Translations under genes and position numbers: made by a program | From: Pseudomonas sp. P7548 | GTDB taxonomy: Bacteria > Pseudomonadota > Gammaproteobacteria > Pseudomonadales > Pseudomonadaceae | Direction: 5' to 3' | Assembly: GCF_013386585.1 (NCBI RefSeq) | Contig: NZ_JACARO010000002.1 | Location: 277,459-341,458, forward strand | DNA: 64,000 nucleotides | Notes under the pieces: generated by a model | Told to the model about the DNA's origin: nothing | The model's input: the letters and a program-made list of their open reading frames with translations, nothing else | The model's database searches: none | Shown: positions 9,330 to 19,534 of the stretch, piece by piece | How the letters are laid out: every line of letters begins with the position of its first letter | Numbering within the stretch: position 1 is the first letter of the stretch

Positions 9330-10181
9330 ATGGCTAAAATTATCGGCATCATCGTCGTCATCGCAAGCGTGCTCGGTGGGTACGTCCTGTCCCACGGTAA
9401 AATTGCTGCACTGATCCAGCCTTTCGAAGTGCTGATTATCGGTGGTGCCGCGTTTGGTGCATTCCTGCAGGCCAACCCTGGCTACATGACCATGCACGTG
9501 ATCAAGAAGTCGCTGGGCATGTTCAGCTCGCGCTTCTCCCACACCTTCTACCTGGATGTGCTGGGGCTGATCTACGAGATCCTCAACAAGAGCCGCCGCG
9601 AAGGCATGATGGCCATCGAAGCTGACATCGAAGATGCCGCGGCCAGCCCGATTTTCGCCAAGTACCCGGCCGTGCTCAAAGATGAGCGCATGACTGCCTA
9701 CATCTGTGACTACCTGCGCATCATGTCCTCCGGCAACATGGCCCCCCATGAGCTGGAAGGCCTGTTCGACATGGAACTGTTCAGCCTCAAGGAAGAGCTG
9801 GAACACCCTTCTCACGCGGTGACCGGCATTGCCGACGGCATGCCCGGTTTCGGTATCGTCGCGGCGGTACTGGGTATCGTGGTCACCATGGCCTCCCTGG
9901 GCGAAGGCGACCAGAAGGCCATCGGCATGCACGTGGGCGCGGCACTCGTGGGTACCTTCTTCGGTATTCTGGCGGCCTACGGTTTCTTCGGCCCGCTGGC
10001 CACTTCCCTGGCCCACGACGCCAAGGAAGAAGTGAACCTCTACGAAGCGATCAAGGCGTGCCTGGTGGCTTCGGCCTCTGGCATGCCGCCATCGCTGGCG
10101 GTGGAGTTCGGGCGCAAGGTGCTGTACCCGAAACACCGCCCAAGTTTTGCCGAGCTGGAACAAGCGGTTCGCGGTCGCTAA
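9330..10181 (+). CDS. motA: flagellar stator protein MotA
   Basis: MotA forms the proton-conducting stator ring with MotB and pushes the rotor. The 283-residue protein has four membrane segments: two near the N terminus (about 2-22 and 30-52) and two in the second half (about 170-190 and 200-222), with a large cytoplasmic loop between that should contact FliG. Conserved stretches include PGFGIVAAVLGIVVTM and GTFFGILAAYGFFGPLA. It is followed three bases later by motB. Pseudomonads can have two stator sets; this one, next to rsgA and orn, corresponds by position to the pair called motCD or motAB depending on annotation. Confidence 0.95.
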   Translation: MAKIIGIIVVIASVLGGYVLSHGKIAALIQPFEVLIIGGAAFGAFLQANPGYMTMHVIKKSLGMFSSRFSHTFYLDVLGLIYEILNKSRREGMMAIEADIEDAAASPIFAKYPAVLKDERMTAYICDYLRIMSSGNMAPHELEGLFDMELFSLKEELEHPSHAVTGIADGMPGFGIVAAVLGIVVTMASLGEGDQKAIGMHVGAALVGTFFGILAAYGFFGPLATSLAHDAKEEVNLYEAIKACLVASASGMPPSLAVEFGRKVLYPKHRPSFAELEQAVRGR

Positions 10182-10184
10182 GTC

Positions 10185-11201
10185 ATGGAAAACAACCAGC
10201 CGATAATCATCAAGCGCGTCAAGCGCTTCGCTGCGGGGCACCATGGCGGCGCCTGGAAAATCGCCTTCGCCGACTTCGCGACGGCGATGATGGCGTTCTT
10301 CCTGGTGCTGTGGTTGATGTCTACCGCCACGCCTGAACAGAAGATCGCCATCGCCGGTTACTTCAAGGACCCGATTGGTTTCTCGGAAAGCGGCACGCCC
10401 TTCGTGATCGACCTGGGCGGCTCGCCGCAGTTGGCGCCCGAGCGCACCATCAACCCCGAGGTCAAGACCGAGACGCCACAGCAGAACATCCCGATCGAGC
10501 GTGAAACCGTCGAGTCCATGGCGGAGCAGGTCGAGAAGGAACGCCTGGAGTTGCTGCTGCAGGAGCTGCAGACCAAGGTCGAGGAAAACCCGCAGCTGCT
10601 GAAGTTCAAGGACCAGATTTCCTTCGAAATCACGCCTGAAGGCTTGCGCATCCAGATCACAGACGCCGCCAACCGGCCGATGTTCGACTCCGGTAGCGCC
10701 CGCCTGAAGCCGTACTTTGAAGACATCCTGCTGGCCATGGCTGACACCATCAAGGCGGTGCCGAACAAGATCAGCATCAGCGGCCACACCGACGCCAAGC
10801 CGTATGCTGGCCAGGGCGACTTCGGCAACTGGGAACTGTCGGCCAACCGTGCCAACGCCGCTCGCCGTGCGCTGGTGGCGGGCAGTTACCCCGACCCGCA
10901 AGTGGCGCGTGTGGTGGGCTTTGCTTCCTCGCAGCTGTTTGATCATGAAGACCCGTTCAACCCGGTCAACCGCAGGATCGACATCGTGGTGCTGACCAAA
11001 AAGGCCCAGCGTGCGATTGAAGGTGACCAACCGCCACCCGCACCCACCCCAGGCGCCGGCGCGCCGGGCGAGGTTCCAGCTGACCCGAACGCGATTCCGC
11101 CAGGGCAGGAGCCGTTGCCAGCCCATGAACTGCGTCAGAAGCTGAATCTGTTTGATGATGGTGGGGTGAAGGATCCTACGGTTCCCAAGGCAGGTTCCTA
11201 A
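10185..11201 (+). CDS. motB: flagellar stator protein MotB
   Basis: MotB anchors the stator to peptidoglycan and supplies the proton-binding aspartate. The 338-residue protein has a short basic cytoplasmic tail, one membrane helix starting at about residue 28 with Asp30 ([18 protein letters not shown]), a linker with a plug-like region, and an OmpA-like peptidoglycan-binding domain at about 160-280 ([26 protein letters not shown]). A proline-rich tail of about 50 residues follows. It starts three bases after the motA stop and ends at a strong terminator. Confidence 0.95.
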   Translation: MENNQPIIIKRVKRFAAGHHGGAWKIAFADFATAMMAFFLVLWLMSTATPEQKIAIAGYFKDPIGFSESGTPFVIDLGGSPQLAPERTINPEVKTETPQQNIPIERETVESMAEQVEKERLELLLQELQTKVEENPQLLKFKDQISFEITPEGLRIQITDAANRPMFDSGSARLKPYFEDILLAMADTIKAVPNKISISGHTDAKPYAGQGDFGNWELSANRANAARRALVAGSYPDPQVARVVGFASSQLFDHEDPFNPVNRRIDIVVLTKKAQRAIEGDQPPPAPTPGAGAPGEVPADPNAIPPGQEPLPAHELRQKLNLFDDGGVKDPTVPKAGS

Positions 11202-11212
11202 CCCGCACATAC

Positions 11213-11245
11213 AACAAGGCCGCGATAACCGCGGCCTTGTTGTTT
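11213..11245. terminator. terminator between motB and rsgA
   Basis: A 12-bp perfect stem (11213-11224 with 11230-11241), loop ATAAC, then a T-rich tail. It lies between convergent motB and rsgA and may serve both. Confidence 0.82.
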
Positions 11246-11263
11246 CTACCTTGCAGGGGCCTG

Positions 11264-12295
11264 TCAGTAACTGCTTTCCGGCAAACTCGCAATGATCGAC
11301 CGATAGCTGTTCATCCGCTGCTGCTGCACGCGGCCGTCTTCCAGCGCCTTGAGCAATGCACAGCCCGGCTCGCGGTCGTGCTTGCAGTCGCGGAAACGGC
11401 AGGTGCCGATCAGGTCGTTGAACTCGATGAAACCGGCTTCCACGTCGCTGCGGCTGACGTGGCCGAGGCCGAATTCGCGGATGCCTGGGGAGTCGATCAA
11501 CTCACCTCCGCCCGGGAAGTGGAACAACCGCGCCGTGGTGGTGGTGTGGGTGCCTTGGCCGGACAGTTCCGACAGCGGGCCCACGCGGGTTTCGACGTCC
11601 GGCAGCAGGCTGTTGACCAGCGAGGACTTGCCCACGCCCGATTGGCCGACAAACACGCTGATGCGCCCGTCCAACTGTTGTTGCAGCTGTTCCATGCCGT
11701 TGCCGTGATGGGCCGACACTTCCAGCACCGGGTAGCCCAGGGTGCGGTACACCGCCAGCAGCGCATTCAGCGCCGGGGCGTTCTGCTCGTCGATCAGGTC
11801 GTACTTGTTCAGCAGCAACAGCGGGCGGATGCCGGCATGTTCAGCCGCGACCAGGTAACGGTCGATCAGGTTGGCGTGGGGCTCGGGCAGTGGCGCGAAC
11901 ACGATTACGATCATGTCGACGTTGGCCGCCACCGGCTTGAGCTGGCCGCGGCTGTCCGGGCGGCGCAGCTCGGTGGTGCGTGGCAACTGGGCGACGATCA
12001 CGCCGATGCCCTGGTTGCCGGCACGCCAGACCACCTGGTCGCCAGTCACCAGCGCTGGCAGGTTGGCGCGCAAATGGCAGCGGAACACCTGGCCGGCGAG
12101 TTCGCCTTCCAGCGCCTCCACTTCGACCTGCACACCAAAGTGCGCGATCACCAGGCCCGTTTGTTCAGGGCCCAGGTCGCCGCCCTCAAGCGCTTCCACG
12201 GCGGAGGATTCACGTTTGGCGGCGCGAGCGGCGCGTTCACCTTGAATCTTTTCGATGCGCCAGTTTTGGCGACGATTGAGCTGGCGTTTGGCCAT
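11264..12295 (-). CDS. rsgA: ribosome small subunit-dependent GTPase RsgA
   Basis: RsgA is a circularly permuted GTPase that checks late 30S maturation. The 343-residue protein shows a basic N terminus, an OB fold (about 45-110), then the G motifs in permuted order: NKYD (163-166), the P-loop GQSGVGKSS (217-225) and DSPG further on. A zinc-binding Cys/His cluster ([14 protein letters not shown]) follows. The start at 12295 ([10 protein letters not shown]) is the usual family start; the frame reads on to 12319. It is divergent from orn, as in other pseudomonads as I remember. Confidence 0.95.
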   Translation of the reverse strand: MAKRQLNRRQNWRIEKIQGERAARAAKRESSAVEALEGGDLGPEQTGLVIAHFGVQVEVEALEGELAGQVFRCHLRANLPALVTGDQVVWRAGNQGIGVIVAQLPRTTELRRPDSRGQLKPVAANVDMIVIVFAPLPEPHANLIDRYLVAAEHAGIRPLLLLNKYDLIDEQNAPALNALLAVYRTLGYPVLEVSAHHGNGMEQLQQQLDGRISVFVGQSGVGKSSLVNSLLPDVETRVGPLSELSGQGTHTTTTARLFHFPGGGELIDSPGIREFGLGHVSRSDVEAGFIEFNDLIGTCRFRDCKHDREPGCALLKALEDGRVQQQRMNSYRSIIASLPESSY

Positions 12296-12403
12296 GGGTG
12301 TTCCGTGTCGATAATGCAAAGGTTGGGTAAAACGGTCGCGAGTCTAGCACGGCCCCGCCTGCTAAACTGCGCAGCTAAGCCAAGGTGCCAAGAGAATAGA
12401 GCC

Positions 12404-12946
12404 ATGCAAAACCCACAGAACCTGATTTGGATCGATCTGGAAATGACCGGTCTGAACCCCGACACCGACGTCATCATCGAGATGGCCACCATTGTCACCG
12501 ACAGCAACCTCAATACCTTGGCCGAAGGTCCGGTGATCGCTATCCACCACAGCGACGCCGTGCTCGCCACCATGGACGAGTGGAACACCCGCACCCATGG
12601 CAACTCCGGCCTGACCCAGCGCGTGCGCGACAGCCGCATCAGCATGGCTGAGGCCGAGGCCGAAACCATTGCCTTCCTGGAAAAATGGGTGCCGAAGGGT
12701 AAGTCGCCGATCTGCGGCAACAGCATCTGCCAGGATCGCCGCTTCCTCTATACCCACATGAAGGCGCTGGAAAGCTACTTCCACTACCGCAACCTGGATG
12801 TGTCCACCCTTAAGGAGCTGGCTGCGCGCTGGGCGCCGGAAGTCAAAGACAGCTTCCATAAAGGCAGCACGCATTTGGCGCTGGATGATATTCGCGAGTC
12901 GATTGCCGAGCTGCAGCATTACCGCAAGCATTTCATCAAGGCCTGA
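12404..12946 (+). CDS. orn: oligoribonuclease Orn
   Basis: Orn degrades dinucleotides and very short RNA, including pGpG from cyclic-di-GMP turnover. It is 180 residues, the usual length. The DEDDh exonuclease motifs are visible: Asp11 and Glu13 in [12 protein letters not shown], an internal Asp, and the C-terminal His/Asp pair in [13 protein letters not shown]. The start is the ATG at 12404, because upstream codons of the open frame are antisense to rsgA. It is transcribed divergently from rsgA across 108 bases. Confidence 0.96.
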   Translation: MQNPQNLIWIDLEMTGLNPDTDVIIEMATIVTDSNLNTLAEGPVIAIHHSDAVLATMDEWNTRTHGNSGLTQRVRDSRISMAEAEAETIAFLEKWVPKGKSPICGNSICQDRRFLYTHMKALESYFHYRNLDVSTLKELAARWAPEVKDSFHKGSTHLALDDIRESIAELQHYRKHFIKA

Positions 12947-12969
12947 TTAAGCGGCGCCTGACATGACGC

Positions 12970-13036
12970 CTTCGCGAGCAAGCCCGCTCCCACATTTGGA
13001 ATGCGATCAAATGTGGGAGCGGGCTTGCTCGCGAAG
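12970..13036. repeat. REPIN, inward-facing pair
   Basis: CTTCGCGAGCAAGCCCGCTC at the left and the inverted copy ending GCTCGCGAAG at the right, separated by a short ATTTGGAATGCGATCAAAT centre. Same GCTCGCGAA subtype as the element at 5763. Confidence 0.87.
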
Positions 13037-13123
13037 GGCGTGATTCGGTCTTTCGCCTGGCGCCCCCTTTTGGTGCCATCACCAAATGATTAGACTGCGC
13101 GCCTCTTTGCAAGGATCGCCATC

Positions 13124-13738
13124 ATGCTGTTGATGCTCTACCTCATCGCCATCACCGCCGAAGCCATGACGGGCGCGTTGTCCGCCGGGCGGCGCGGCAT
13201 GGACTGGTTCGGTGTGGTGTTGATCGCCTGTGTGACAGCATTGGGCGGCGGCTCCGTACGGGATGTGCTGCTGGGGCATTACCCGCTGACGTGGGTCAAG
13301 CACCCCGAATACCTGGTGCTGACCTCCATCGCCGCGCTGGTGACAATCTTCATTGCGCCGCTGATGCGTCGTTTGCGCTCTTTATTCCTGGCGCTGGACG
13401 CCCTGGGCCTGGTGGCCTTTACCCTGATCGGCTGCATGACCGCGCTGGAAATGGGCCACGGCATGCTGGTGGCCTCGGTCAGTGGCGTGATCACCGGCGT
13501 GTTCGGCGGCATCCTGCGGGACATTTTCTGCAACGACATCCCACTGATCTTCCGCCGTGAGCTGTACGCCAGCGTGTCATTCCTCGCCGCCTGGTTCTAC
13601 ATGCTGTGCCTCTACCTGGAATTGCCCAGCGAGCAAGCGATCCTGCTGACCCTGTTCAGCGGCTTTTTACTCCGCCTGCTGGCGATCCGTTTTCACTGGG
13701 AAATGCCCAAGTTCGTCTACAACGACGACGTGCATTAA
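13124..13738 (+). CDS. UPF0126/TRIC-type membrane channel or transporter
   Basis: A 204-residue inner-membrane protein with about seven hydrophobic segments. It contains an internal duplication: GGGSVRDVLLG in the first half and GGILRDIFCND in the second, the hallmark of the UPF0126 (YicG-like) family related to trimeric intracellular cation channels. The substrate is not settled by sequence; both cation conduction and glycine transport have been proposed for relatives. An AAGGA ribosome site precedes the ATG. Its stop overlaps the convergent queG stop by a few bases. Confidence 0.85.
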   Translation: MLLMLYLIAITAEAMTGALSAGRRGMDWFGVVLIACVTALGGGSVRDVLLGHYPLTWVKHPEYLVLTSIAALVTIFIAPLMRRLRSLFLALDALGLVAFTLIGCMTALEMGHGMLVASVSGVITGVFGGILRDIFCNDIPLIFRRELYASVSFLAAWFYMLCLYLELPSEQAILLTLFSGFLLRLLAIRFHWEMPKFVYNDDVH

Positions 13739-14799
13739 CGGCTGGCGTGCTGGGCCAGCGCCCACTCCACGTGTTCGCGCACCAGCTCAGAAGGGTAGTC
13801 CCGCCGGGCTTTCAGGGCTTCCAGCACCGGGATGCTCGACGGCGCATTGCCCAGGCCCACGGCCAGGTTGCGCAGCCAGCGCTCGTAACCGGCGCGGCGT
13901 AGCGGCGAGCCTTCGGTGCTGCTGAGGAATTTATCCTCGTCCCACATGAACAGTTCGGCCAGTTCGGCGTTGTCCAGGTTGTGCCGCGGCTTGAAATCAC
14001 CTTCGGCGGTCGAGCGGGCGAAGCGGTTCCACGGGCACACGATCTGGCAGTCATCGCAGCCGAACACACGGTTGCCGATCAACGGGCGCAGGTCTTCGGG
14101 GATCGCGTTCTTCAGTTCGATGGTCAGGTAGGAAATGCAGCGCCGCGCGTCCAGCACATAGGGGCCGACGAAGGCATTGGTGGGGCAGATATCCAGGCAC
14201 GCCGTGCAGCGGCCGCAGTGTTCGGTGCTGTGGGGTTCGTCAACTGGCAACGGCAGGTCGACAAACAGCTCGCTCAGGAAAAAATAGCTGCCGGCTTTGC
14301 GGTTGAGCACCAGGGTGTTCTTGCCGATCCAACCCAGCCCGGCCTTTTCAGCGATGGCTTTTTCCAGCACGGGGGCGCTGTCGACAAAGGCGCGAAAGCC
14401 AAATGGTCCAATCTGCGCCTGGATGCGGTCAGCCAGTTGCTGCACGCGCTTGCGGATCAGCTTGTGGTAGTCGCGGCCCAGGGCGTAGCGCGAGATATAG
14501 GCTTTTTCTGGCTTGGCCAGCAACTGCGCCATTTGTGTGTCGCCCGGCAGGTAGTCCATGCGCAGCGACACCACGCGCAGCGTGCCCGGCACCAGCTCAT
14601 CCGGGTGGGAGCGTTTGCTGCCATGGGCGCCCATGTACTCCATCTCGCCGTGGTAGCCCGCGTCGAGCCAGCGTTGCAGGTGCTGTTCATGCTCGCCCAG
14701 GTCCAAGCCGCTGATGCCGACTTGTTGAAAGCCCAACTCGCGGCCCCAGTCTTTGATCGATTGGGCGAGGGCAGGCAGATCGGAGGTAATGGCAGGCAT
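13735..14799 (-). CDS. queG: epoxyqueuosine reductase QueG
   Basis: QueG performs the last step of queuosine synthesis in tRNA, reducing epoxyqueuosine with cobalamin and two [4Fe-4S] clusters. The 354-residue protein has the two ferredoxin-type cysteine sets, CGRCTACLDICP and CDDCQIVCPWN, and C-terminal helical repeats. The ATG at 14799 (MPAITSDLPALAQ) is chosen; the open frame continues to 14925 with unrelated sequence. The gene is divergent from nnrD with 63 bases between, and its 3' end overlaps the 3' end of the TRIC-like gene by four bases. Confidence 0.93.
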   Translation of the reverse strand: MPAITSDLPALAQSIKDWGRELGFQQVGISGLDLGEHEQHLQRWLDAGYHGEMEYMGAHGSKRSHPDELVPGTLRVVSLRMDYLPGDTQMAQLLAKPEKAYISRYALGRDYHKLIRKRVQQLADRIQAQIGPFGFRAFVDSAPVLEKAIAEKAGLGWIGKNTLVLNRKAGSYFFLSELFVDLPLPVDEPHSTEHCGRCTACLDICPTNAFVGPYVLDARRCISYLTIELKNAIPEDLRPLIGNRVFGCDDCQIVCPWNRFARSTAEGDFKPRHNLDNAELAELFMWDEDKFLSSTEGSPLRRAGYERWLRNLAVGLGNAPSSIPVLEALKARRDYPSELVREHVEWALAQHASR

Positions 14800-14862
14800 G
14801 AGACACAGGAAACCGCAGGTTAGATGCGTATAATTCTGCCAGACATCGGAGCTTGAAGACGC

Positions 14863-15723
14863 ATGCCGCAGACAAAACATGAAATAACCGACGTTCAGCC
14901 CCTGTTGCACGGCCATTTGCCGCAACTGGCTGCGCGTTCACCCGACGCTCATAAAGGCCAGTTCGGGCACTTGCTGGTCATCGGGGGGGATCGCGGCTTT
15001 GGCGGCGCGGCCTTGCTGAGCGCCGAAAGCGCCTTGCGCAGTGGCGCAGGCATGGTGTCCCTGGGCACGCGTCCCGAGCACGTGCCCGCCGCGTTGGCGC
15101 GGTTGCCAGAGGTCATGAGCGTGGGCGTCAGCTCGGCGAATCAGCTAATGGGCTTGCTGGAAAAAATCTCGGTCATCGTCATTGGCCCGGGCCTCGGTGA
15201 GGCCGCGTGGGGCAAAAGCCTGCTGTCGGTCGCCGCCAATGCCAAGCAGGCGCAGGTCTGGGACGCCGATGCCTTGAACCAGCTGGCCAAGGGCGGCGTG
15301 CAGCTGCCCACCCACTGTGTGATCACGCCGCATCCGGGTGAGGCGGCACGCTTGCTGGGCCTGTCGACAGATGAGGTTCAGGCCGACCGTCTTAAGGTGG
15401 TGCGCGCGCTGAGCCAGAAATTCAATGCAGTGGCTATCCTCAAGGGTGCTGGCAGTTTGATTGCCAGCCCGGACGGGCGTGTTTCGCGCTGCGACCAGGG
15501 CCATCCGGCGATGGCCACGGCGGGGCTTGGCGACGTGCTGGCCGGCCTGGTGGGCGCGCTGCTCGCCCAAGGCATGCCGGCTTATGAGGCCAGTTGCCTG
15601 GCCGTGTGGTTGCACGCCACGGCGGGGGATCGCCAGGGCACCTTTGGTCGCGGCTTGGCTGCCAGCGACTTGATACCCGCCATTCGTCAATTGCTGGAGG
15701 AGCAATCGCCGTGTCTGAAGTAA
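14863..15723 (+). CDS. nnrD: ADP-dependent NAD(P)H-hydrate dehydratase NnrD
   Basis: NnrD repairs hydrated NAD(P)H, converting the S-form back to NAD(P)H at the expense of ADP. The 286-residue protein consists of the ribokinase-like dehydratase domain only (HLLVIGGDRGFGGAALLSAE, VIGPGLG, ITPHPGEAARLL, MATAGLGDVLAGL); the epimerase half (NnrE) fused to it in E. coli is absent here. It is the first gene of the nnrD-tsaE-amiB-mutL-miaA-hfq run and overlaps tsaE by 13 bases. Confidence 0.92.
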   Translation: MPQTKHEITDVQPLLHGHLPQLAARSPDAHKGQFGHLLVIGGDRGFGGAALLSAESALRSGAGMVSLGTRPEHVPAALARLPEVMSVGVSSANQLMGLLEKISVIVIGPGLGEAAWGKSLLSVAANAKQAQVWDADALNQLAKGGVQLPTHCVITPHPGEAARLLGLSTDEVQADRLKVVRALSQKFNAVAILKGAGSLIASPDGRVSRCDQGHPAMATAGLGDVLAGLVGALLAQGMPAYEASCLAVWLHATAGDRQGTFGRGLAASDLIPAIRQLLEEQSPCLK

Positions 15724-16181
15724 TCCTTTTCCTGGCCGATGAAGACGCCATGGTTGCGTTCGGTCAGCGCATTGCCCAGGTGACAGCGGGCGCGGGCCTG
15801 ATCTTTCTTGAAGGTGACTTGGGCGCGGGCAAGACCACCTTGTCGCGAGGGATTATCCGAGGGCTGGGCCATACAGGGGCAGTAAAAAGCCCTACGTTCA
15901 CCCTGGTAGAACCCTACGAAATCGGTGATGTGCGGGCCTTCCACTTCGACCTTTATCGTCTGGTAGACCCCGAAGAGCTGGAATACATGGGCATTCGCGA
16001 CTATTTCGATGAAGACGCGCTGTGCCTGATCGAGTGGCCAGATAAAGGCACAGGCTTTTTGCCAAAGCCGGACCTGACCATTACCATTACGCCGCATGAG
16101 CACGGACGTCAGCTGAAGTTGTTGCCCCAGAGCGCGCGCGGCCAGTCGTGGTGCGCCGCTTTGGCATTGGAATTCAAATAA
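15711..16181 (+). CDS. tsaE: tRNA threonylcarbamoyladenosine ATPase TsaE
   Basis: TsaE supports the TsaB-TsaD complex that makes t6A at position 37 of ANN-decoding tRNAs. It is 156 residues, with the Walker A motif GDLGAGKT at 35-42 and the family stretches KSPTFTLVEPY and HFDLYRL. The start is GTG at 15711, preceded by GGAGGA inside the end of nnrD, so translation is probably coupled. Confidence 0.94.
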   Translation: MSEVILFLADEDAMVAFGQRIAQVTAGAGLIFLEGDLGAGKTTLSRGIIRGLGHTGAVKSPTFTLVEPYEIGDVRAFHFDLYRLVDPEELEYMGIRDYFDEDALCLIEWPDKGTGFLPKPDLTITITPHEHGRQLKLLPQSARGQSWCAALALEFK

Positions 16182-16196
16182 TTGGTGGGGTTAGGT

Positions 16197-17618
16197 ATGC
16201 GCTTTCGCGCGTTGGTTGCTGTCGTAGGGGTGTTGCTTGCGGCAATGACTGTCAATGCTCTGGCTGCTTCACAGGTGAAAAGTGTTCGCCTGTGGCGAGC
16301 GCCGGATAACACGCGACTGGTGTTCGACCTGTCTGGCCCGGTCCAGCACAGTGTCTTTACCCTGACGGCGCCTGATCGCCTGGTGATCGACATCAACGGT
16401 GCGACCCTGGCCGCGCCGTTGAAAGTCTCCACCGCTAACACTCCGATTACTGCCATGCGTTCGGCCCAGCGCACGCCGACCGACCTGCGTGTGGTCATCG
16501 ACCTGAAAAAGGTCGTGACCCCCAAGAGTTTTGTGCTGGCGCCGAACGCGCAATATGGCAACCGGCTGGTGGTCGACCTGTTCGACAACGCCGCCGATGC
16601 CAACCCGCCACCCGCTCCGCCTCCGAGCGTAGCGACGGTGCCTGCCGTGCCGGTCAACCCATCGCAGCCGCAGGTGAAGTTGCCTCCGCCGCCACCGGCA
16701 CCAGCCGGTAAACGCGACATTATCGTGGTGATCGACGCCGGCCACGGCGGTGAAGACCCGGGCGCTTCCGGTTCGCGCGGCCAGCATGAAAAAGACGTGG
16801 TACTGGCCATCGCCCGCGAGCTGCAACGCCAGGTCAACGCGATGAAAGGCTACCGCGCCGAGTTGACCCGCACCGGTGACTATTTCATCCCGCTGCGCGG
16901 CCGTACCGAGATTGCGCGTAAGAAAGGCGCCGACCTGTTTGTGTCGATCCACGCTGACGCCGCGCCTTCGGCTGCCGCCTTCGGTGCCTCGGTGTTTGCC
17001 TTGTCGGATCGCGGCGCCACGTCCGAGACCGCCCGTTGGCTGGCCGACAGCGAAAACCGTTCCGACTTGATCGGCGGGGCCGGCAACGTGTCCCTGGACG
17101 ACAAGGACAAGATGCTCGCTGGCGTGCTGCTCGACCTGTCCATGACCGCCTCGCTGACCTCCAGCCTGAACGTCGGCCAGAAGGTCCTGAGCAACATCGG
17201 CCGTGTGACCTCGCTGCACAAACAGCGCGTGGAGCAGGCTGGGTTCATGGTGTTGAAGTCGCCGGACATCCCGTCGATCCTCGTGGAGACCGGGTTTATC
17301 TCCAACTCCAACGAGGCGTCCAAGCTGGCCAGCGCGAGCCACCAGCAGGCGTTGGCGCGCTCGATCAGCGCGGGTATCCGCCAGTTCTTCCAGCAGAACC
17401 CGCCACCGGGCACGTACATCGCCTGGCTGCGTGATTCCGGGAAAATCGCCCAGGGACCGCGTGACCATCGGGTGCAGCCCGGTGACACCCTGGCCATGTT
17501 GGCGGTGCGTTTCCAGGTCTCACCTTCGACGTTGCGCAGTGCGAACAACCTGAAAACCGACGAGTTGAAAGTCGGCCAGGTGTTGACCATCCCTGGCACT
17601 GAATTGGCGGCGCAGTAA
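16197..17618 (+). CDS. amiB: N-acetylmuramoyl-L-alanine amidase with AMIN and LysM domains
   Basis: This periplasmic enzyme cleaves the amide bond between muramic acid and the stem peptide during cell separation. The 473-residue precursor has a signal peptide ending near AALA/AS, an AMIN domain (about 25-135), a Pro-rich linker, an Amidase_3 catalytic domain (about 176-400) with zinc ligands in [11 protein letters not shown] (His183) and SIHADA and a catalytic Glu in LVETGFISN, then a C-terminal LysM domain (about 427-470). The ATG at 16197 follows tsaE by 15 bases; an in-frame TTG at 16182 is less likely. The stop overlaps the mutL start (TAATG). Confidence 0.93.
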   Translation: MRFRALVAVVGVLLAAMTVNALAASQVKSVRLWRAPDNTRLVFDLSGPVQHSVFTLTAPDRLVIDINGATLAAPLKVSTANTPITAMRSAQRTPTDLRVVIDLKKVVTPKSFVLAPNAQYGNRLVVDLFDNAADANPPPAPPPSVATVPAVPVNPSQPQVKLPPPPPAPAGKRDIIVVIDAGHGGEDPGASGSRGQHEKDVVLAIARELQRQVNAMKGYRAELTRTGDYFIPLRGRTEIARKKGADLFVSIHADAAPSAAAFGASVFALSDRGATSETARWLADSENRSDLIGGAGNVSLDDKDKMLAGVLLDLSMTASLTSSLNVGQKVLSNIGRVTSLHKQRVEQAGFMVLKSPDIPSILVETGFISNSNEASKLASASHQQALARSISAGIRQFFQQNPPPGTYIAWLRDSGKIAQGPRDHRVQPGDTLAMLAVRFQVSPSTLRSANNLKTDELKVGQVLTIPGTELAAQ

Positions 17619-19534
17619 TGAGCGAATCAGTCTTGAACAACGGCTCGCGCATTGAGCTGCTCAGCCCGCGCCTTGCCAACCAGATTGCCGCAGGCGAGGT
17701 GGTCGAGCGCCCTGCATCGGTGATCAAGGAGCTGCTGGAGAACAGCATCGACTCCGGCGCCAAGCGTATTGATGTGGATGTGGAGCAGGGCGGCGTCAAG
17801 CTGCTGCGCGTGCGCGATGACGGCAGCGGCATCTCTTCCGATGACCTGCCGCTGGCCCTGGCCCGACACGCCACCAGCAAGATTCGCGACCTCGAAGACC
17901 TTGAACGGGTGATGAGCCTGGGTTTTCGTGGTGAGGCACTGGCGTCCATCAGCTCCGTGGCCCGCCTGACCCTGACCTCGCGCACGCGCAGTGCCGACCA
18001 GGCCTGGCAGGTGGAGACCGAGGGGCGTGACATGGCGCCGCGAGTCCAGCCGGCTGCCCATCCGGTGGGCACCTCGGTGGAAGTGCGTGACCTGTTCTTC
18101 AACACCCCGGCGCGCCGCAAATTCCTCAAGGCCGAGAAAACCGAATTCGATCACCTGCAGGAAGTCATCAAGCGCCTGGCCTTGGCGCGTTTTGACGTGG
18201 CATTTCACCTGCGTCACAACGGCAAGACCATCCTCAGCCTGTACGAAGCCCATGACGATGCCGCGCGTGCGCGCCGGGTGTCGGCCATTTGTGGCTCAGG
18301 CTTCTTGGAGCAGGCACTGCCGATTGAAATTGAGCGCAATGGTCTGCGCCTGTGGGGATGGGTCGGTTTGCCGACGTTCTCCCGCAGCCAGGCGGACTTG
18401 CAGTACTTCTTCGTGAACGGCCGTGCGGTGCGCGACAAACTGGTGGCCCACGCGGTGCGCCAGGCCTATCGCGACGTGCTGTTCAATGGGCGGCACCCGA
18501 CGTTTGTGCTGTTTTTTGAGGTCGACCCTTCGGTGGTCGACGTCAACGTGCACCCGACCAAGCACGAAGTGCGCTTCCGTGATGGACGCATGGTGCATGA
18601 CTTCCTCTACGGCACCTTGCACCGCGCCTTGGGTGATGTGCGTCCGGATGACCAGTTGTCTGCGCCGATTGTGACGGCAGTGGTGCGGCCGAGCGGCCCG
18701 GAGGCCGGCGAGTTCGGCCCCCAGGGTGAAATGAGCCTGGCAGGCAATTTGCTGCAATCGCCTGCGCCGCAACCTTCGTACACCGCGCCAGGTTCTGGCT
18801 CGGGAGCGGGTTACCAGTACCAATACACCCCGCGTCCGCAGTCGACGGTGCCGGTGGCCGAGGCCCAGGCGGCATACCGCGAGTTTTTCGCGCCGCTGCC
18901 AGGTGCCGAGCCGGGCGCGCCTGTTGCCTTGCCGGAGGGCGGTGGGGATATTCCGCCGCTGGGTTACGCGCTGGCCCAGCTCAAGGGCATCTACATCCTG
19001 GCGGAAAACGCCCACGGGCTGGTGCTGGTGGACATGCACGCCGCCCACGAGCGGATCATGTACGAGCGTCTGAAGATCGCCATGGCCAGCGAAGGCCTCA
19101 GCGGCCAGCCGCTGTTGGTGCCTGAATCCCTGGCCGTGAGCCAGCGGGAGGCCGATTGCGCGGAAGAACACACCAGCGTGTTCCAGAGCCTGGGCTTTGA
19201 GCTGCAACGCCTGGGCCCGGAAACCCTGGCGATCCGCCAGATTCCCGCGTTGCTCAAGCAGGCCGAGGCCAACCGCCTGGTCGCCGACGTGCTGGCGGAC
19301 CTGATGGAGTACGGCACCAGTGACCGCATCCAGGCCCACATCAACGAATTGCTCGGCACCATGGCCTGCCACGGCGCCATCCGTGCCAATCGCCGCCTGG
19401 CGCTGCCGGAAATGAACGGCTTGCTGCGCGACATGGAAAACACCGAGCGCAGCGGGCAGTGCAACCATGGCCGACCGACCTGGACCCAGATGGGCCTGGA
19501 CGATCTGGACAAACTGTTCCTGCGCGGTCGCTGA
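17618..19534 (+). CDS. mutL: DNA mismatch repair protein MutL
   Basis: MutL couples MutS recognition to strand incision and excision. The 638-residue protein has the GHKL ATPase domain ([32 protein letters not shown]), a Pro/Gly-rich linker around 345-445, and a dimerisation domain. The C-terminal part carries [12 protein letters not shown] from residue 472 and CNHGRP near the end. These fit the metal-binding endonuclease motif found in MutL proteins of species lacking MutH. It is translationally coupled to amiB (TAATG) and to miaA (ATGA). Confidence 0.96.
   Translation: MSESVLNNGSRIELLSPRLANQIAAGEVVERPASVIKELLENSIDSGAKRIDVDVEQGGVKLLRVRDDGSGISSDDLPLALARHATSKIRDLEDLERVMSLGFRGEALASISSVARLTLTSRTRSADQAWQVETEGRDMAPRVQPAAHPVGTSVEVRDLFFNTPARRKFLKAEKTEFDHLQEVIKRLALARFDVAFHLRHNGKTILSLYEAHDDAARARRVSAICGSGFLEQALPIEIERNGLRLWGWVGLPTFSRSQADLQYFFVNGRAVRDKLVAHAVRQAYRDVLFNGRHPTFVLFFEVDPSVVDVNVHPTKHEVRFRDGRMVHDFLYGTLHRALGDVRPDDQLSAPIVTAVVRPSGPEAGEFGPQGEMSLAGNLLQSPAPQPSYTAPGSGSGAGYQYQYTPRPQSTVPVAEAQAAYREFFAPLPGAEPGAPVALPEGGGDIPPLGYALAQLKGIYILAENAHGLVLVDMHAAHERIMYERLKIAMASEGLSGQPLLVPESLAVSQREADCAEEHTSVFQSLGFELQRLGPETLAIRQIPALLKQAEANRLVADVLADLMEYGTSDRIQAHINELLGTMACHGAIRANRRLALPEMNGLLRDMENTERSGQCNHGRPTWTQMGLDDLDKLFLRGR

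Noticed and set aside
9282..11210. A 642-codon minus-strand frame opposite motAB
   Set aside because: Antisense to two well-supported flagellar genes; no start signal or domain.
11237..12403. N-terminal extension of orn to 11237
   Set aside because: It is antisense to rsgA. Orn at 180 residues from 12404 matches the family exactly.
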